Shown piece by piece: positions 1 through 8,015 of a DNA stretch of 29,112 bases (position 1 is the stretch's first letter; every line of letters starts with the position of its first letter). The translations under genes were made by a program, and so were the position numbers. The DNA lies in NCBI GenBank assembly GCA_041687095.1, contig JAWLCQ010000050.1, positions 1 through 29,112 on the forward strand, written 5' to 3'. The stretch is from JAWLCQ01 sp041687095. GTDB taxonomy: Bacteria > Planctomycetota > Phycisphaerae > SM23-33. A model generated the notes under the pieces. It was not told the DNA's origin. It saw only the letters and a program-made list of their open reading frames with translations, and made no database searches.

Positions 1-255
1 GTTCGCAGCCGTGCGGGCGCGAAGGACACGGCTGCGAACGGCGCAGCCGTGGCACCCGGCACAGCTCGGCGATCCGCCACTCGCTGCCCTCGGGGCCTCG
101 CACGCGGTAGGGCGTGCAGTCGGTAGGGCGTGCAGGCGGCGGAGCGCAGCGCAGCCGGCTGCGCGCGGGAGCACGCTCTCCCGCGCGCAAGCGTCTTCGC
201 TGCGCTACGACGCTTGCGCGCCCTACGCACCTTGCTCGCCCTACGCGCTGCATAG
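1..255. repeat. Intergenic palindrome-rich stretch
   Basis: No gene is seen. Position 1-39 is a hairpin with 13-bp arms (GTTCGCAGCCGTG and its complement). The rest holds two direct copies of a cggtagggcgtgca unit (114-134), a 10-bp-stem hairpin at 162-187 (CGCGCGGGAG, loop CACGCT) and a 9-bp-stem hairpin at 187-217 (GCAAGCGTC). The last two lie just downstream of the minus-strand sialidase-like gene and could stop its transcription, but no U-run follows. The stretch looks like a cluster of repetitive extragenic palindromes. Confidence 0.6.
162..187 (-). terminator. Possible hairpin terminator of the sialidase-like operon
   Basis: A perfect 10-bp GC stem with a 6-nt loop lies about 70 bp past the stop codon of the minus-strand gene ending at 256. 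No clear T-run follows, so it may be only a repeat palindrome. Confidence 0.3.
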
Positions 256-1416
256 CTATTCCACCGTCACCCGCCGCACGAGGATGGCCTTGCGCGGTTG
301 GCCGTCCGCGTCGCGGTGCTGGAAGTTGGAGTAGGCGATGAGCAGCGAGCGGCCGTCCAGGGCCAGCAGGCTCGTGTACCCGCAGGAGTCCCGCTGGATG
401 GCGTGGTGCGTCCCGGCGATGAGCGACAGGGGCTCGGACCACTGCTCCCCGGTCCCGGTTGCATCGAAGCGCAGGTGCACGCCGGGGCGGCCGTAGCTGA
501 GCACCAGCGTCCCGCAGCCCAGCAGCACCACGCACGGCCAGACGCCGAACTCGAACAGTTCGCGCACCGGCGTCCAGGTGCGCCCCGCGTCGGGGGACCA
601 GGTGATGGCCATGGGCTTCTGCTGCTGGTCGGTCTTGCGGAGGATGCAGACCAGGCGTCCGTCGGCGGTGGGGGCGAGGTGTGGTTCGCCGTAGAGGTCC
701 TCGCCCGCGGGGTCGGCGGCGATGGTGGTGCGGCGGGTGAACGAGCGGCCGTTGTCGCGCGAGACCATCAGGTGCGTGGCGCTCTTGGCGGGGACGGTCC
801 CGTCGGGGAGGGCGTAGTGGACGCGGTAGTCGGCGTAGAGCAGCTCGGCGCCCACCCGCAGCAGCGAGCGTTCGAAGAACGTCCGCGGGAGCACGTCGCT
901 GCCGTCGCGCTTCCACGCGAGCATGTCCGCCAGGTCGTACTCGATGACGTCGTCGGCCCACTGCCGCGTTGCGGGCGCGTAGCGCTGGGCGGGGATGCGG
1001 CCGTAGTAGTCCCGCACCGCGGGCGGGAGGTCCGCGACGCGGTAGCTTCGCACGGTCCCGTAGATGTTGGCGGTGGCGACGGGGGCGGGCAGGGTCACGG
1101 CGGCGTCGGCGATGTTGAGGTACGGCTGGGAGGGCATGGCGAGGTGCTCCCCGCCGAAGACCTCCGAGACGCTGTAGTGCGGGCGGCGGGGCCAGGGCTC
1201 GCCCGCGAAGGGCTGCCACGAGGCCCCCTCATCGCGCGAGACGAGCGTGGGGGCGGGCGCTCCGTGGGTCTCGCTGGCGTCGGCGGCGTCGGCCCACATC
1301 AGCAGGATCTCCCCCCCGGGCAGGCGGGTGAGGGCGGGGAACTGATGGAAGCCCCAGCGGGTCTCCCCGACCTGGGACACGGCGGCGACGACGGGATCGG
1401 ACAGGGTCACGTTCAT
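256..1416 (-). CDS. BNR/Asp-box sialidase-like protein
   Basis: The 386-residue protein is built like an exo-sialidase-type six-bladed beta-propeller. Three Asp boxes are visible: SRDEGASW near residues 60-67, SRDNGRSF near 219-226 and SPDAGRTW near 274-281. Arginines in TRLPGG (about 31), LRK (about 260) and YGRPG (about 310) could form the usual carboxylate-binding triad, but this is an inference. No signal peptide is seen, so it is probably cytoplasmic or exported by an unusual route. It starts at an ATG 10 bp after the stop of the upstream gene (1427-2392), so the two are probably cotranscribed. Many planctomycete BNR proteins are annotated as sialidases without proof; the substrate cannot be read from sequence. 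Confidence 0.85.
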   Translation of the reverse strand: MNVTLSDPVVAAVSQVGETRWGFHQFPALTRLPGGEILLMWADAADASETHGAPAPTLVSRDEGASWQPFAGEPWPRRPHYSVSEVFGGEHLAMPSQPYLNIADAAVTLPAPVATANIYGTVRSYRVADLPPAVRDYYGRIPAQRYAPATRQWADDVIEYDLADMLAWKRDGSDVLPRTFFERSLLRVGAELLYADYRVHYALPDGTVPAKSATHLMVSRDNGRSFTRRTTIAADPAGEDLYGEPHLAPTADGRLVCILRKTDQQQKPMAITWSPDAGRTWTPVRELFEFGVWPCVVLLGCGTLVLSYGRPGVHLRFDATGTGEQWSEPLSLIAGTHHAIQRDSCGYTSLLALDGRSLLIAYSNFQHRDADGQPRKAILVRRVTVE

Positions 1417-1426
1417 GGCTGCTCTC

Positions 1427-2392
1427 TCATCCGCCCCAGATGGCGAGGTCGTCCCAGAACACCTGCGTCGCCCCGCCGCTGTCGCGCACGCACCCCACCA
1501 CCGCCGCCGACGTGTAGAGCTTCATCGGGTTCCAGTCCGTCAACGGGACGGGGGCGGGGGAGCGCGGGTTGTACGTCCAGTCGCTCACGTCGAAGATCGT
1601 CGTCCACTCGCCCCCCGCGGGGCGGACGCGGTAGGCGAAGCGGCCGGTCGTCGCGTCGCCCATGCGGTACTGCGTCTCGCACTCGATCCACACGCCCGTG
1701 GGGACGTCGAACCCGCGCTGGACGATCTCCCACGTCGGGCGCCCCCACCCGGGGTACTGCGGGAAGTGCTCCTCGCCCTCGACGTGTGCCGGCTGCCCGT
1801 GCACGCAGAAGTGCAGCTCGCCCCCCGCCCCCGCGTCGCGGTGCAGGCCCAGGCTGATGCGGAAGGGGTGCTGTCCGCCCTCCCAGGAGGGCCCGAACCA
1901 CAGCTCCTGCAGCGTGCACCACGCGAAGCCCGGTTCGTACCCCCGCAGCGCCTCCAGGTCCGGGTGCAGGTACATCCGCACCCGCCCCGTCACCGCCGTC
2001 AGCCCGCGGTTGCGGTAGAGGCTCGCCTGCACCCTCGCCTTCGCCCCGCCCCGGTAACGCTCGTTGGGGTGCAGGATCCAGAAGTGCAGGACGCGGTTCC
2101 CGGGATCGGTGGGGTCCTCGACGATCCGGGCGAACCGCTCCTCCGCCGTCCCCCCGAGGTACTGGATGTCGAAGTACCCCAGGCGGGGCCCATCGGTGGG
2201 CGCGGGCGGGTCGCCGGCGGCGGCCGAGGCCCACGGGTGAGAGGGGGGGAGGTTGCGGCGGAGGGCGTCCCAGTCGTTGGGCGGGGCCACCGAGCGGTCC
2301 GCGCCCGTGAGGATCTCGTGCGCCTCGGCGGGCACACCGAGCGTCCCCGGCTCGAAACCGCTCTGGAACAGCATCTGGTGGATCGGGTTCAT
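1427..2392 (-). CDS. Hypothetical protein, probable jelly-roll (concanavalin-like) fold
   Basis: A 321-residue protein that I do not recognise with certainty. It is rich in aromatic residues and alternating beta-strand segments such as LHFWILHPNERYRGGAKARVQASLY and ends with FWDDLAIWGG, a pattern common at the last strand of concanavalin/LamG-like or polysaccharide-lyase-like jelly rolls. No signal peptide or membrane segment is visible. The ATG at 2392 is preceded by a GGAAAG ribosome-binding site. It is the first gene of a two-gene minus-strand unit with the sialidase-like gene, which suggests glycan binding or cleavage. Enzyme activity is not assigned. Confidence 0.7.
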   Translation of the reverse strand: MNPIHQMLFQSGFEPGTLGVPAEAHEILTGADRSVAPPNDWDALRRNLPPSHPWASAAAGDPPAPTDGPRLGYFDIQYLGGTAEERFARIVEDPTDPGNRVLHFWILHPNERYRGGAKARVQASLYRNRGLTAVTGRVRMYLHPDLEALRGYEPGFAWCTLQELWFGPSWEGGQHPFRISLGLHRDAGAGGELHFCVHGQPAHVEGEEHFPQYPGWGRPTWEIVQRGFDVPTGVWIECETQYRMGDATTGRFAYRVRPAGGEWTTIFDVSDWTYNPRSPAPVPLTDWNPMKLYTSAAVVGCVRDSGGATQVFWDDLAIWGG

Positions 2393-3203
2393 GGGCTTTC
2401 CATATCACACCCCCCCGCGCCAGTCACCCTCTTTTCCCGCCCACCCGGGGTGTGCCGGTTTTCGGTGGGCCCTTTGGCCACGGCATCGCGCGTGGGGGGC
2501 AAATCCGAAACTCGAAACCCGGAATCCGAAACAGATTCAAAACGGCGTAACCGTTCACGCCTTCGTAAACAGCGGCGAAGGCGTGAAGAGAAGAAACGGC
2601 CCCTTCTCTCCCGCTGTTTCTTCAGACTCCTGTCGCCGCGTGCATAGGCGTGAATGGTCATGCTGTTTGTAAGTGCCAATTGAGGGCTGCCGTCCCAACC
2701 TCCCCACCGACCCCGCGTCGGTGGAAGGCGGCTATCGACTACTCGCACGCCCCCACGGACCTCTTGCTTCTTCTTCTTCTTCTTTTCCCCACCGACCCCG
2801 CGTCGGTGGTTCAAACGGCTCTCGACTACGGCCAGCGCGCGCCGGGTCCGCGCATCGTCCGCGCCGGTGGGTGATCCCGTAGTCAGGAAGCCGGCTTACC
2901 ACCGACGCGGGGTCGGTGGGGAGCAGGAGAAAGAGCGGGATGGAAGGGGACCGCCGCAGTAGTCGATAGCCGTTTACCACCGACGCGGGGTCGGTGGGGA
3001 GAAGAAGAGGCAAGCGGCACGGGGTCGGTGGGGAGAGGGAACCGGAAGCTCACCTGGGTGCCGACATGTCCCTTCCTTCACGCCCTTCCTGCTGTTTGGA
3101 AGGGCGTGAACGGTTACGGCTTTGGACTGTCCAGGCGGGTTCCGGCGCTCGCAGTGGATCCAGGCGCCCCCATGACGCCGCGGGCGAAGGCGGGCGGTTG
3201 CCC
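2393..3203. repeat. 811-bp gene-free composite of palindromic repeats
   Basis: No gene is supported here. A fragment of the AATCCGAAA family lies at about 2500-2540. The block 2546-3118 is bounded by a 16-bp inverted repeat (CGTAACCGTTCACGCC at 2546, its complement ending at 3118). Each end is itself a hairpin: 2557-2586, arms CACGCCTTCG, and 3080-3108, arms CACGCCCTTCC. Inside are several copies of a CCACCGAC/GTCGGTGG palindrome. The open frames crossing the stretch are low-complexity shadows. Confidence 0.75.
2702..3036. repeat. Array of CCACCGAC-CCCGC-GTCGGTGG palindromes
   Basis: A 21-bp palindrome (8-bp arms around CCCGC) occurs near 2703 and 2790 in one orientation and near 2899 and 2978 in the other. 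A half copy (ggggtcggtgggga) lies near 3022. The adjoining bases are also repeated: a cccc run on one side, gggga on the other. The two orientation blocks face each other, so the whole stretch could fold into a larger cruciform. Confidence 0.7.
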
Positions 3204-4232
3204 TCAGCGGTACTCGTGGATGGACTCGATCAGCGTGCGGACGTTCTCCCACGGGGCGTCGTTCTCGATCTCGACGTAGAAGATCCCCCCGCCCCCGAGG
3301 CGGTGGTGGCGGGAGGCGTACTGGCGGATGGTCTCGCGGATCTCCGCGGGCGTGCCCCGCGGGACGAGGCGCTGGCGGTCGGGATGGATGTAGAAGCTCA
3401 CCCCGCGCTCCTTGCACCGCTGGGCGAACGCCTCCTCGTCGTAGCAGGCGATCTGCGGCCAGAGGCAGGTGACGCCCAGGTCGAACAGGTCGTCGAGGAT
3501 CTCCTCCGCCTGTCCGCAGATGTGGAAGAACACCTCGCGCCCCGCGTCGAGGATCGGGCGCATGAGCCTTCGGTAGCGGGGGACGAACACCTCGCGGAAG
3601 ACCGCGGGCGAGATCAGCATCCCCGTCTGCATGCACCAGTCGTCGGCGAACATGAACGCGTCCAGACCGGCCGCCAGCCAGTACGCGATCCGCTCCTCCC
3701 AGAACTCGACCAGCCGGTCGAGGAAGCGCAGCAGGTCCGCGTCACCCACCGTCAGGTCCACCAGCACGTCCTCCATCGGGCGCATCTCGTAGAGGCGGAG
3801 GAAGAGCGAGAACCATCCGCTGATGGTGTAGTAGTCCTGGCTGGCGCGCTGCAGGTCCGCGCGGTCGGTGAGGAACTGCGGGGAGGCAAGGGCGGGCATG
3901 GCGGGGAACGCGTAGTCGCCCGCCTCCCGCCAGTCGCCGAACGGGTACTTCGCGGGCTGGCCCTGGATCCCGAAGATGCAGTGCTCGATCACGACGCCCC
4001 ACTCGTTGGTGATGAGTTCGTGGTACTCGCCCGCGGCGTTGAGCGCGTGGGGGGGCGGTTGCGGGATGCGGTCGAAGACGATCGGGTTGTCCGGGGGGCA
4101 GCGGCGGAAGAGGTCCAGCAGCTTCTGGCCATGGACGTACAGCCCCGCCTCCGACGGGTGGTAGATCACCGGGAGGCGGTCGGGGCCGCGATACCGCAGC
4201 GTGTCGATCATTCGCTGGCGGGAACTGCTCAT
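3204..4232 (-). CDS. Uroporphyrinogen decarboxylase-family (UroD/MtaA-like) protein
   Basis: The 342-residue protein has the size and fold features of the UroD superfamily. These include the N-terminal RQRMIDTLRYRGPDRLPV segment, FMFADDWCMQTGMLISPAVFREVFVPRYRRL in the middle and FFHICGQAEEILDDLFDLGV near 235-254. The H-x-C pair (H237, C239) resembles the zinc ligands of the MtaA/CmuA methyltransferase branch more than true heme-pathway HemE. No cobalamin-binding partner is nearby. Its ATG overlaps the stop of the Gfo/Idh/MocA gene by 4 bp (ATGA), so translation is coupled. In planctomycetes such proteins sit in sugar-catabolic clusters with unknown substrate. A heme role is unlikely from this context. 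Confidence 0.85.
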   Translation of the reverse strand: MSSSRQRMIDTLRYRGPDRLPVIYHPSEAGLYVHGQKLLDLFRRCPPDNPIVFDRIPQPPPHALNAAGEYHELITNEWGVVIEHCIFGIQGQPAKYPFGDWREAGDYAFPAMPALASPQFLTDRADLQRASQDYYTISGWFSLFLRLYEMRPMEDVLVDLTVGDADLLRFLDRLVEFWEERIAYWLAAGLDAFMFADDWCMQTGMLISPAVFREVFVPRYRRLMRPILDAGREVFFHICGQAEEILDDLFDLGVTCLWPQIACYDEEAFAQRCKERGVSFYIHPDRQRLVPRGTPAEIRETIRQYASRHHRLGGGGIFYVEIENDAPWENVRTLIESIHEYR

Positions 4233-6169
4233 AGTACTCCGCGGGCGATGAGGCCCCAGGCGTTGCCCTTGTTCGTCCGCAGGGCGAACAGCAGGTCGTT
4301 GCGGCCCTTCTTCCACGTCACGTCCGCCTGGTACTCGTCGGGGGCGGCGGGGTTGGTCGCCTTGGGCTCGCACCCGGCGGGTTTGCCGTTGACCCAGACG
4401 CGGACGGGCCCGTCCGCCCCGTAGAGCAGCCTGCCCTTGCCCGCCCGGGGCAGCTCGATGGACCCGCGGACGTAGACCAGCCCGTCCTTGCCCTGGTGCA
4501 CCGGGCGGACGTCGACGAAGTGGTGGGCGGTGTCGTAGGGGACGGGGGAGAACGCCACGCCCCGCCTGGGCAGGGGGACGGACTCGATGGGGGCGTCGGG
4601 GGGCAGCAGGCTGCTCGCCTCGGCCGTCGTCAGCGTCGCCGCCTGCACCGATCCGTGCCTGCGGACGAGGGCGGCGTGCTTGCGCTTCAGTGCGCGGGCG
4701 GCGGAGTCGCTGACGGCGTCCATGCCCCCGCCGACCTCGAGCATCTCCCGCAGGACGCGGGCGGCGCGGCTGTGGGGGTAGGCGTCGATCATCCGCATCG
4801 CCATCGCGTACGTTTGGCGCATCGCGGGCAACTGGTGCACGACGCGCTCGAGCATCCCCAGGAGCTGCGCGGGGGAGTCGAGTTCGTCGGCGACCTTGGC
4901 CCAGTCGGCGTACGCCCGCCACGCCAGCGCCTGCCCGATGAGGTTCGCCATGGTCGTCGAGAAGTGCTGCGTGAGTTCCCGATCGGCGGTGGGGGGGAAG
5001 GCGGAATCGGCGGGCAGGGCCTCCTGCCGCCAGTGGTCGTCGCGGTAGCGGTCCCGCTGCGCCCGGTCGCGGAAGTCGGGCACCTCGTAGGGCGTCCCCC
5101 CGTCGATGCCGCTTCGGATCGCCTGGATGCCGGGGATCGTCACGTCGGCGGCGGCGTAGATGTCCCAGGGCGCCTTCTCCCCGGTGAGGATCTGGCGGGC
5201 GAAGAAGTACAGGACCCAGAAGTCGCCCCCGCCGTGCCCCGTCGCCAGGGAGCGCTTCTCCAGGTCGCTCATGGCGGGCTTGACGGGCAGCTTGGGGGAC
5301 CCTCCGCTTCCGCCCAGGCGGAGCAGGAGGCCCTGGGGCCCGCTCTCGGCGGCGCCCAGCGTGCCCCAGATCCGCTGGGAGTGCACGTCGTTGGTCGTCG
5401 CTCCCATGAGGTTGCGGACGACCGCTCCGTTGGACATGTGGATCAGCGAGGGCGCGACCCCGCCCATGTCCCCGCTGCGCTCGTGCGGATACCCCGCCAG
5501 CCGCTGGGTTCCCGGGAGGCTGACCACGCGCGTCGGGCGCGTGCCCGTGATGTACATGACGGGCCCCAGCGAGTGCGTGCAGTAGTAGTGGTAGTTCAGC
5601 CAGCTCCGCCAGTTGTGGAGGGTCCAGCCCGGCTGAACGGGGGTCCCGTCGATGTAGGTGTAGGCGAGGGAGCGGATCTCGTGGACGTACTCGAACTCGG
5701 CGTACATCAGGTCCCCGAAGAGCCCCTCGTCCCACTTCCTCTTGAGCCACAGGAACTGGGGGGCGAAGGGGTAGTTCTCGGCGAGGTTGTAGACCTTCCC
5801 GCTGGCCTCGACGGCTTCGACGAGGGCGACGCCCTCGGCCATCGTGAAGAACGCCGTCACCTCCGACAGCACGTGTTTGCCCGCCCGGAGGGCCTTGATG
5901 GCGTGGGGGGCGTGGGCGGGGCAGTAGGTCGCCAGCAGCACCGCGTCGAAGTCCTGCGCGAGGAAGTCGTCCTCGTTGTCGGTGACGAAGGCCCCGGGGC
6001 AGTCGCGGGCGAACCGGTCCCGCATGTGCGGGACGTAGTCGCACCCGGCGACGACGTCGATGTTCAGCGCCTCGCACGTGCGGAAGAAGCTCATCCCCCG
6101 CCCCAGCCCCCAGATGCCCAACCGGATCCGCCGATCCGTATCAAAGATCCGCGACGCCTTCTTCGCCAT
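4229..6169 (-). CDS. Gfo/Idh/MocA oxidoreductase with a C-terminal beta-sandwich extension
   Basis: The 646-residue protein begins with a Rossmann dinucleotide site, LGIWGLGRG, near residues 17-25. HVLSEVTAFFT follows near 98-108, where the family usually has the EKP motif with its catalytic lysine; here it reads EVT. The oxidoreductase core ends around residue 380-400. A helical stretch follows, then a C-terminal segment from about 520 containing VRVWVNGKPAG and ADVTWKKGRNDLLFALRTN, typical of the jelly-roll accessory domains of glycoside hydrolases. I chose the ATG at 6169 because AAGGAC lies 6 nt upstream; an in-frame ATG 39 bp earlier lacks this. It probably acts on a sugar or sugar derivative, but loss of the lysine makes ordinary dehydrogenase chemistry uncertain. 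Confidence 0.85.
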   Translation of the reverse strand: MAKKASRIFDTDRRIRLGIWGLGRGMSFFRTCEALNIDVVAGCDYVPHMRDRFARDCPGAFVTDNEDDFLAQDFDAVLLATYCPAHAPHAIKALRAGKHVLSEVTAFFTMAEGVALVEAVEASGKVYNLAENYPFAPQFLWLKRKWDEGLFGDLMYAEFEYVHEIRSLAYTYIDGTPVQPGWTLHNWRSWLNYHYYCTHSLGPVMYITGTRPTRVVSLPGTQRLAGYPHERSGDMGGVAPSLIHMSNGAVVRNLMGATTNDVHSQRIWGTLGAAESGPQGLLLRLGGSGGSPKLPVKPAMSDLEKRSLATGHGGGDFWVLYFFARQILTGEKAPWDIYAAADVTIPGIQAIRSGIDGGTPYEVPDFRDRAQRDRYRDDHWRQEALPADSAFPPTADRELTQHFSTTMANLIGQALAWRAYADWAKVADELDSPAQLLGMLERVVHQLPAMRQTYAMAMRMIDAYPHSRAARVLREMLEVGGGMDAVSDSAARALKRKHAALVRRHGSVQAATLTTAEASSLLPPDAPIESVPLPRRGVAFSPVPYDTAHHFVDVRPVHQGKDGLVYVRGSIELPRAGKGRLLYGADGPVRVWVNGKPAGCEPKATNPAAPDEYQADVTWKKGRNDLLFALRTNKGNAWGLIARGVL

Positions 6170-6247
6170 GGTGTCCGTCCTTTTGCTGTGGGGATCGCGA
6201 CCGCCCAAGACCTATACCCCCGCGGCGGGCCGGGACGCAAAGGGAAA

Positions 6248-6508
6248 AGGCCGCTCGGGTGCACGACCGTTCCTGCGTGCAATGCGTGGTCCGCCCCCTG
6301 GGCCCGGAGAGAGGGGGATTACGCAGATTTGAGGGATTACACAGATTGGGAGTAAACGGCGCGTCCTCATCCTCGGCGCATCCTCCGATGGACAAGATCT
6401 CATCTGTGTAATCCCATCAATCTGTGTAATCTCTTTCTCTCCCCTTCCTCTGGCCGGGCGCCACGGCGGGGTTCACTGCGCAGATACGGTCGTGCACCCA
6501 GGCCGCTC
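6248..6508. mobile_element. MITE copy 1 with 9-bp target duplication
   Basis: The element spans 6257-6499 (243 bp). It begins GGGTGCACGACCGT and ends with the exact inverted complement ACGGTCGTGCACCC. It is flanked on both sides by AGGCCGCTC (6248-6256 and 6500-6508), a perfect 9-bp target duplication. It has no coding capacity. The interior carries facing copies of ATTACACAGATT-type repeats, so the whole element can fold on itself. The right duplication ends 2 bp from the stop codon of the ceramidase-like gene. A second, inverted copy is at 15647-15888. No transposase is present in the window. Confidence 0.92.
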
Positions 6509-6510
6509 CG

Positions 6511-7992
6511 TCAGCGCCCCCACAGCCCCTCGATCGCCGCGACGGTCCAGTCCACCAGCTCGCGTCCGCCCTCGGGCCCGATGGGCGTGCTGGCGGGGAT
6601 GGCGCCGTAGCTGCGGCCGGCGGTGGCGCGGGCGGTGGGGACGTACGTGCCCGGCCCGGCGAGCTGGACGACGAACGTCTGCACCGCCGGGCTGCGGGCC
6701 TTGATCTGGATCCCGAAGTCCAGGTAGTACTCGAAGGGGTTGGTGGCGATGGCGACGTCCCCCAGGCGAAGCACGTGCACCTCGACGGGCAGTTTGGGCT
6801 GCGTCCGCTCCATCTCGTGGCGGGTGCGGACGCCCTCGCACCATTTCATCCGCCGGTAGGCGGCGGTGAGGGGGACGTACCAGCGGGGCTCGTGGCGCTT
6901 CTGGGGGTTGGCGTCGAGGTCGCGGCGGAGCGTTTCGTACTGCGCGCGGAGCTGGGCGGCCTCGGCGAGGGCGTCGTCCACGTCCGCCTGCGACAGCATC
7001 CGCCGCGACAGCTCGACCGTCTCGACGCGATGGGCCAGGGGGAGCGAGGCGGCCCGCTCGGTCTCGATGAGCGGGAGCAGGGCGGAGACGGCGTCGGCGA
7101 TGCGGGTGGCGAGTTCCTCGCGCTGCGTCCGCCCCGCGAGGCGGCGCATGCGCTCCTCGGCGGGTTTGCCCCACTGGACGTGCGGGGACTGGTCGCCCGC
7201 GGCCGAGCACTGGGGCAGGACGAACAGCCCCTCCCCGAACCGCCGGCGCAGCTCCGCCCGCGTCTCGCACCAGTAGTCGGCGCTGAGTTGGTAGTCGCTC
7301 TCGCTGACCTGCGAGGGGCAGGGGACGTTGACCACCAGGCCCGTCAGGCGGCCGTCGGGGTCCCACGCGCCCAGCACGTTCACGCTGTGGTCCTCGTAGC
7401 CCTCGACGTGGCTGAAGTCCGCCGCCCCCGTCTTGCCGTACATGCGGCTCTCCCCGCTGTAGTACGCGCTGCGGCGGTTGCGGCCGATGACGGCGTGGCC
7501 CAGGCCGAACCCGATCGACCCCGGCCGTCGGCCGTTCCAGGCCGCCTCCACCGCCTCGGCGATTCGCCCCGCGGCGAAGGCGATGTACTCGGCGGGGTCC
7601 ATCGTCGGCAGGTCCAGGCACATGCCGGACGTGGACATCCCTCCGCCCAGCCGCTGGCGATCCTCGGGCAGGCGGACCTCCGGGGCGGTGTGGGTGTGCG
7701 TGGCGTTGAGGAGGATGCACTGGGGGTCCAGGCGCGGCAGGCGGGAGGAGACGGCCCGGCGGATGGCGTCGCGCAGGCTGTCGGAGATGCAGACGAGATC
7801 GCAACTGACCAGCACCGCCGCCGCGGACGGATCGCCCTCCCCGCTCGACACCGCCATCACCGTCGCCGTGATCGGATCCGCTACGCCCTCGGAGACGCGG
7901 GTGTGAAACTGCCCGCAGATCTCCACCGCCCGATCGGGCGTCAGGTCCGCCGCCGCCCAGCCGATGCTCAAGGGAAGGTTGTCTGTCGTCAT
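6511..7992 (-). CDS. Neutral/alkaline ceramidase-like hydrolase
   Basis: The 493-residue protein matches the N-terminal domain of the neutral/alkaline non-lysosomal ceramidase family. It has ILLNATHTHTAPE near residues 93-105 (H99 and H101 correspond to the zinc-binding HTH site) and SAAGDQSPH near 263-271, corresponding to GDxSPN with the serine nucleophile. It is shorter than true ceramidases (about 650-700 residues) and has no signal peptide, so a cytoplasmic amidase or hydrolase on another substrate is as likely as ceramide cleavage. AAGGAG precedes the ATG at 7992. The stop of the upstream PLP-protein gene is 23 bp away, which fits one operon. Confidence 0.85.
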   Translation of the reverse strand: MTTDNLPLSIGWAAADLTPDRAVEICGQFHTRVSEGVADPITATVMAVSSGEGDPSAAAVLVSCDLVCISDSLRDAIRRAVSSRLPRLDPQCILLNATHTHTAPEVRLPEDRQRLGGGMSTSGMCLDLPTMDPAEYIAFAAGRIAEAVEAAWNGRRPGSIGFGLGHAVIGRNRRSAYYSGESRMYGKTGAADFSHVEGYEDHSVNVLGAWDPDGRLTGLVVNVPCPSQVSESDYQLSADYWCETRAELRRRFGEGLFVLPQCSAAGDQSPHVQWGKPAEERMRRLAGRTQREELATRIADAVSALLPLIETERAASLPLAHRVETVELSRRMLSQADVDDALAEAAQLRAQYETLRRDLDANPQKRHEPRWYVPLTAAYRRMKWCEGVRTRHEMERTQPKLPVEVHVLRLGDVAIATNPFEYYLDFGIQIKARSPAVQTFVVQLAGPGTYVPTARATAGRSYGAIPASTPIGPEGGRELVDWTVAAIEGLWGR

Positions 7993-8015
7993 GGTCTGCT
8001 CCTTGGGGCGGGGTG

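Noticed and set aside
298..1857. Long plus-strand open frame opposite the sialidase-like and jelly-roll-like genes
   Set aside because: Its translation is Gly/Val/Arg/Ala-rich without motifs. High GC makes long antisense frames common, and the minus-strand genes have clear family signatures.
2702..3036. CRISPR-like array of palindromic repeats
   Set aside because: Copies change orientation and spacing is irregular. They behave as extragenic palindromes.
3204..4232. Heme-biosynthetic hemE
   Set aside because: The H-x-C motif and the sugar-catabolic context fit the MtaA/CmuA-like branch or an uncharacterised one, and no other heme genes are near.
4233..6077. Upstream extension of the UroD-like frame to about 957 residues
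   Set aside because: The extension is Arg/Pro-rich shadow of the Gfo/Idh/MocA gene. The ATG at 4232 overlapping the previous stop gives the normal family length.
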